DNA of 20,859 nucleotides from Silene noctiflora (taxonomy: Eukaryota; Streptophyta; Magnoliopsida; Caryophyllales; Caryophyllaceae), in the NCBI GenBank assembly GCA_009801015.1, contig VHZZ01010784.1, positions 2,224-23,082 on the forward strand, given 5' to 3'. Shown one piece after another: positions 18,182-20,859 of the stretch. Position numbers and translations under genes: made by a program. Every line of letters starts with the position of its first letter. Positions within the stretch are counted from its first letter, which is position 1. Below the pieces are notes generated by a model that saw nothing but the letters and a program-made list of their open reading frames with translations, was not told the DNA's origin and did no database searches.

Positions 18182-19375
18182 AAAATGGAAAAAAAAGAAT
18201 AAAAGTAAAGGAAAAAAAAAAGGGTAAACTGATGAGGGTACTTCTTAATACACCTGTTGTTGAAAAAGGCAGTTAGCCTGTTTGTGAGGGCAGTTGAGAT
18301 ACACTAAATTGCATCAAATCTTCCTCTGTCTTCTGTTAAAAAGGAAGGTTGATGTTTTACTGAACATTAGCAATGGTTAAGGAATACAAAGAGGCATGCA
18401 TGCTTTTAGTGCATCCGCGGAAATTATACTGTTTGTTATATATGAGCAGGGAAGTTCCTCATTTGTTCCTCTGTTCTGTCACTAAATTTTATTTTTGTGA
18501 AGTCCCGGAGACATTTAAGTTGTTCACTTGTTCTTGGAAGGCTGCAATTCTGATACTTATGTGGTCCTCATGGCTACACGAATAGGTGAAGATTTTGATG
18601 TGTATTCTAGTTTCACCTGACTGTGTGTTGATGGCCAAACTGAGCCTGCCTTTCCCAGTTGAGATACTGACCGTATGGTTCATTTGTGTCAGCTGCTCTA
18701 GGTGGCTTGATTTTAGTGCTGTTATTGACTTGTTTGATATCTATGTAGGAATACCATGTCTTGTATATGCGGATTAGCAATTCTTACAGGAAACTTAGTG
18801 TACACAGCAAGTATCTTCAAAGTTGGGTAGGCTTTTGGTGATTTTGGGTCGAGGGCGACGTGGTCAGTGGAGGGTGGGCTGGGGCAGGCAAATAACTAAG
18901 GAAGTACAGAGCCCGAGCCTAATCACAGCCGACTAACGAAAGATTAAATCAATTCAAAACCTACTATAATCTTCTTGATCCATTCTCACCGCTCCAAATG
19001 CTATGAACACATTCTTGCTAGTTTGTTTCTCTGACAATGCTTGCAAAACTCACCCAAGTACTTAATTGGTTTTAAGACAGGACAACTTGATCAAGTTATA
19101 AAGGTTATATGCGAATAAATGCCGAAATAACACGCAAGGCCATTTATGCGTATCTAGTTATATGCTGGTACACAATCACAACATATAGGAGGATGCAAAT
19201 GCCTGAAAAAGGCGCAATTAATTGGTTGTTTTACAACACAACACATTGTCAGCTATATCAAGGAATCATAAAAGTACAATAACTACTAGACAGAAGAAAA
19301 TGGATATTACTTCTTAACAAATACTATAAAACAAGTCCAGCAATGGTAATGACTTATGATAGCAGCACCCATGAC
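18182..19375. other. 3' UTRs and intergenic sequence between convergent genes
   Basis: This should hold the 3' UTR of the NST1-like gene (left) and of the CIPK gene (right, minus strand). An AATAAA lies at 18198-18203. I see no additional gene, RNA or clear mobile element here. Confidence 0.55.
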
Positions 19376-20728
19376 CTAGGCCTCATCTTGACAAAGTGCC
19401 GGCAAAGGAAGTACAGGGTCTGGTTCAGCCTCATGCTCACCTTGCCATGTCCAAATTATATCCTTGAGAGCTGGTCTCATCTCCTGCTTCACTACCTTCT
19501 GGTACTCCAACGTATCACCGCTCAATTTCTTCAACTCCACCATGTGAAAACTCGGGGTAACCTCGAAGATTTCAGCATCAAAAGACAAAACCCCTTTTCT
19601 TCCTTCTTCAGCTCCTTCAAACCTTATCAGTCCCCCATTCTTCTTCGTCAATTTCAATTTCAGCCTTTTGGATATTTCTTCTAGCTTAGAGATGATTGTC
19701 AAAGCAGTTTGCCTAGCACTGAATCTCACCTCCTTTTTCTGGCTTTTGTCCTCAAACAGACCAGACAAGTCAAACCCTTCTGAGTAGGAAATGATGTCAA
19801 AAGCATTCAGGTTATAACAGGGCTGAGCAACATCCCTATTCCCACAGATGGAATCTTGATCATCTATAGAAGGTTTTGTCACGGGTTCTTGTTGGGTTTC
19901 TAAGAGTTTAGAGTCGATCCCTTTTCGAAACCACGAGTTTTCCATAATCTTGGAAATGGACATCCGAGTCCTCGGGTTCGGATCCAAGATCTTTAAGATC
20001 AATCTTTTCACATCTGATGGGAACCAAGCAGGGAATCTAAACTCCGCCTTCCCAATTTTTCTGTACATTTCCATCAAGTTGGAATCTTGAAATGGCAAAT
20101 ATCCAGCCAGCAGAACATATAAGATCACCCCACATGACCAGATATCAGCTTTTGCTCCATCATACCCTTTCCTGTGAATTACCTCAGGTGCCACATAGGC
20201 AGGGGTCCCACACGTTGTATGAAGCAGGCCATCTTGGTGCTTGGACTCAGCCAGAGCACTGAGCCCAAAATCTGTAACCTTCAAATTCTCGTTTTCATCA
20301 AGGAGGAGATTTTCCGGCTTCAAATCACGGTGATAAACCCCTCTACTATGACAGTAATCAACTGCACTAATCAACTGTTGAAAATACTTGCGAGCAATAT
20401 CCTCTTTAATTTTGCCTATAGCTACCTTGTTGAAAAGCTCCCCACCTCTGACATATTCCATCACAATGTAAATCTTCGTTTTGCTGGCCATGACTTCATA
20501 GAGATGCACCACATGTGGGTGTCTCACAAGTCTCATTACTGAAATTTCACGCTTAATTTGCTCAATCATCCCGACTGCTAGAACCTTCTCTTTGTCAATA
20601 ATCTTAATCGCCACACTAACTCCACTTTCAATGCTTCGTGCATGATACACCTTTGCAAAAGTGCCCTGCCCAAGTACTTTCCCGAGCTCATAGCGGTTCA
20701 TCAAGACAACGCTTTTTTTCTCCGCCAT
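19376..20728 (-). CDS. CIPK: CBL-interacting protein kinase (CIPK2/10-like), intronless
   Basis: A complete 450-aa Ser/Thr kinase of the SnRK3/CIPK family, which links calcium-loaded CBL sensors to targets such as ion transporters. Visible parts: glycine loop G20-Q-G-T-F-A-K-V27, lysine K42, catalytic H133-R-D-L-K-P-E-N140, DFG at 153-155, activation loop to APE at 180-182 with T171/T172 and Y178, and WSCG at 197-200. The NAF/FISL motif ([20 protein letters not shown], 306-325) binds CBL and autoinhibits. A PPI-like motif for PP2C phosphatases follows (about 337-362), then the usual C-terminal domain. Length and an uninterrupted frame fit the intronless CIPK clade; by remembered similarity it is nearest Arabidopsis CIPK2/CIPK10. 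The start is secure because an in-frame TAA directly precedes the ATG. All key residues are present, so it should be functional. Confidence 0.96.
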   Translation of the reverse strand: MAEKKSVVLMNRYELGKVLGQGTFAKVYHARSIESGVSVAIKIIDKEKVLAVGMIEQIKREISVMRLVRHPHVVHLYEVMASKTKIYIVMEYVRGGELFNKVAIGKIKEDIARKYFQQLISAVDYCHSRGVYHRDLKPENLLLDENENLKVTDFGLSALAESKHQDGLLHTTCGTPAYVAPEVIHRKGYDGAKADIWSCGVILYVLLAGYLPFQDSNLMEMYRKIGKAEFRFPAWFPSDVKRLILKILDPNPRTRMSISKIMENSWFRKGIDSKLLETQQEPVTKPSIDDQDSICGNRDVAQPCYNLNAFDIISYSEGFDLSGLFEDKSQKKEVRFSARQTALTIISKLEEISKRLKLKLTKKNGGLIRFEGAEEGRKGVLSFDAEIFEVTPSFHMVELKKLSGDTLEYQKVVKQEMRPALKDIIWTWQGEHEAEPDPVLPLPALCQDEA

Positions 20729-20859
20729 TTACAAGGAACACTTACATACAGACCAATATATCTAAGCTTAAAGTTCTGCCAGATCAATGTACAGTATCTA
20801 CTATCTATTCAGTGTTATACTGGAGATGCTCAACCATCTTCACAGAGCTCATATGTAGA
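20729..20859 (-). other. Upstream leader/promoter-proximal sequence of the CIPK gene
   Basis: 131 bp upstream of the CIPK start, running to the window edge. It is probably 5' UTR and contains no in-frame extension of the kinase. No clear TATA box or splice acceptor is recognised. Confidence 0.45.

Noticed and set aside
19343-20542. Plus-strand frames of 113 and 122 codons over the CIPK gene
   Set aside because: Antisense shadows of a strongly conserved kinase reading frame, with no recognised domain.

Overview
This is nuclear DNA from a flowering plant, most likely a eudicot. It holds two spliced or intronless plant genes, an Athila-type Ty3 retroelement, Helitron ends, Stowaway- and Tourist-type MITEs and an RTE-clade LINE. 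The species cannot be named. Repeated CTCGATCGAG palindromes in the retroelement recall Caryophyllales repeats, but that is only a weak hint.

Layout. (1) 1-3702, minus strand: the 5' part of an Athila-like Ty3 fossil running off the left edge. It has a protease trace, a zinc knuckle, a gag core, a tRNA-Asp primer site and a complete 1263-bp LTR (TGATA...TATCA). (2) 3718-5678: an AT-rich Helitron-derived block with Helitron-type 3' ends at both outer borders in opposite orientation and several repeated 5'-end modules inside. (3) 5749-6354: two MITEs, a Stowaway type (TA target site) and a PIF/Harbinger-Tourist type (TTA target site), about 0.4-1 kb upstream of a gene leader. (4) About 6740-18800, plus strand: a gene for an NST1-like plant membrane/zinc-ribbon/coiled-coil protein. 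The model has three coding exons (7360-8841, 9040-10094, 18064-18181) and encodes about 884 aa. (5) Its last intron is 7969 bp long and holds a 38-nt T tract, a 736-bp Stowaway-like element, a 5'-truncated RTE LINE with a 19-bp target-site duplication, a possible hAT MITE and several kilobases of unassigned sequence. (6) 19376-20728, minus strand: a complete intronless CBL-interacting protein kinase (CIPK2/10-like), convergent with the NST1-like gene.

The two genes show no obvious joint function. The CIPK would act in calcium signalling through CBL sensors. The NST1-like protein is of unproven function. The most unusual structures are the two-ended Helitron block, the very long last intron before a 39-codon exon, the cleanly dated LINE insertion in that intron, and an exact 89-bp duplication abutting a single N that looks like an assembly join.
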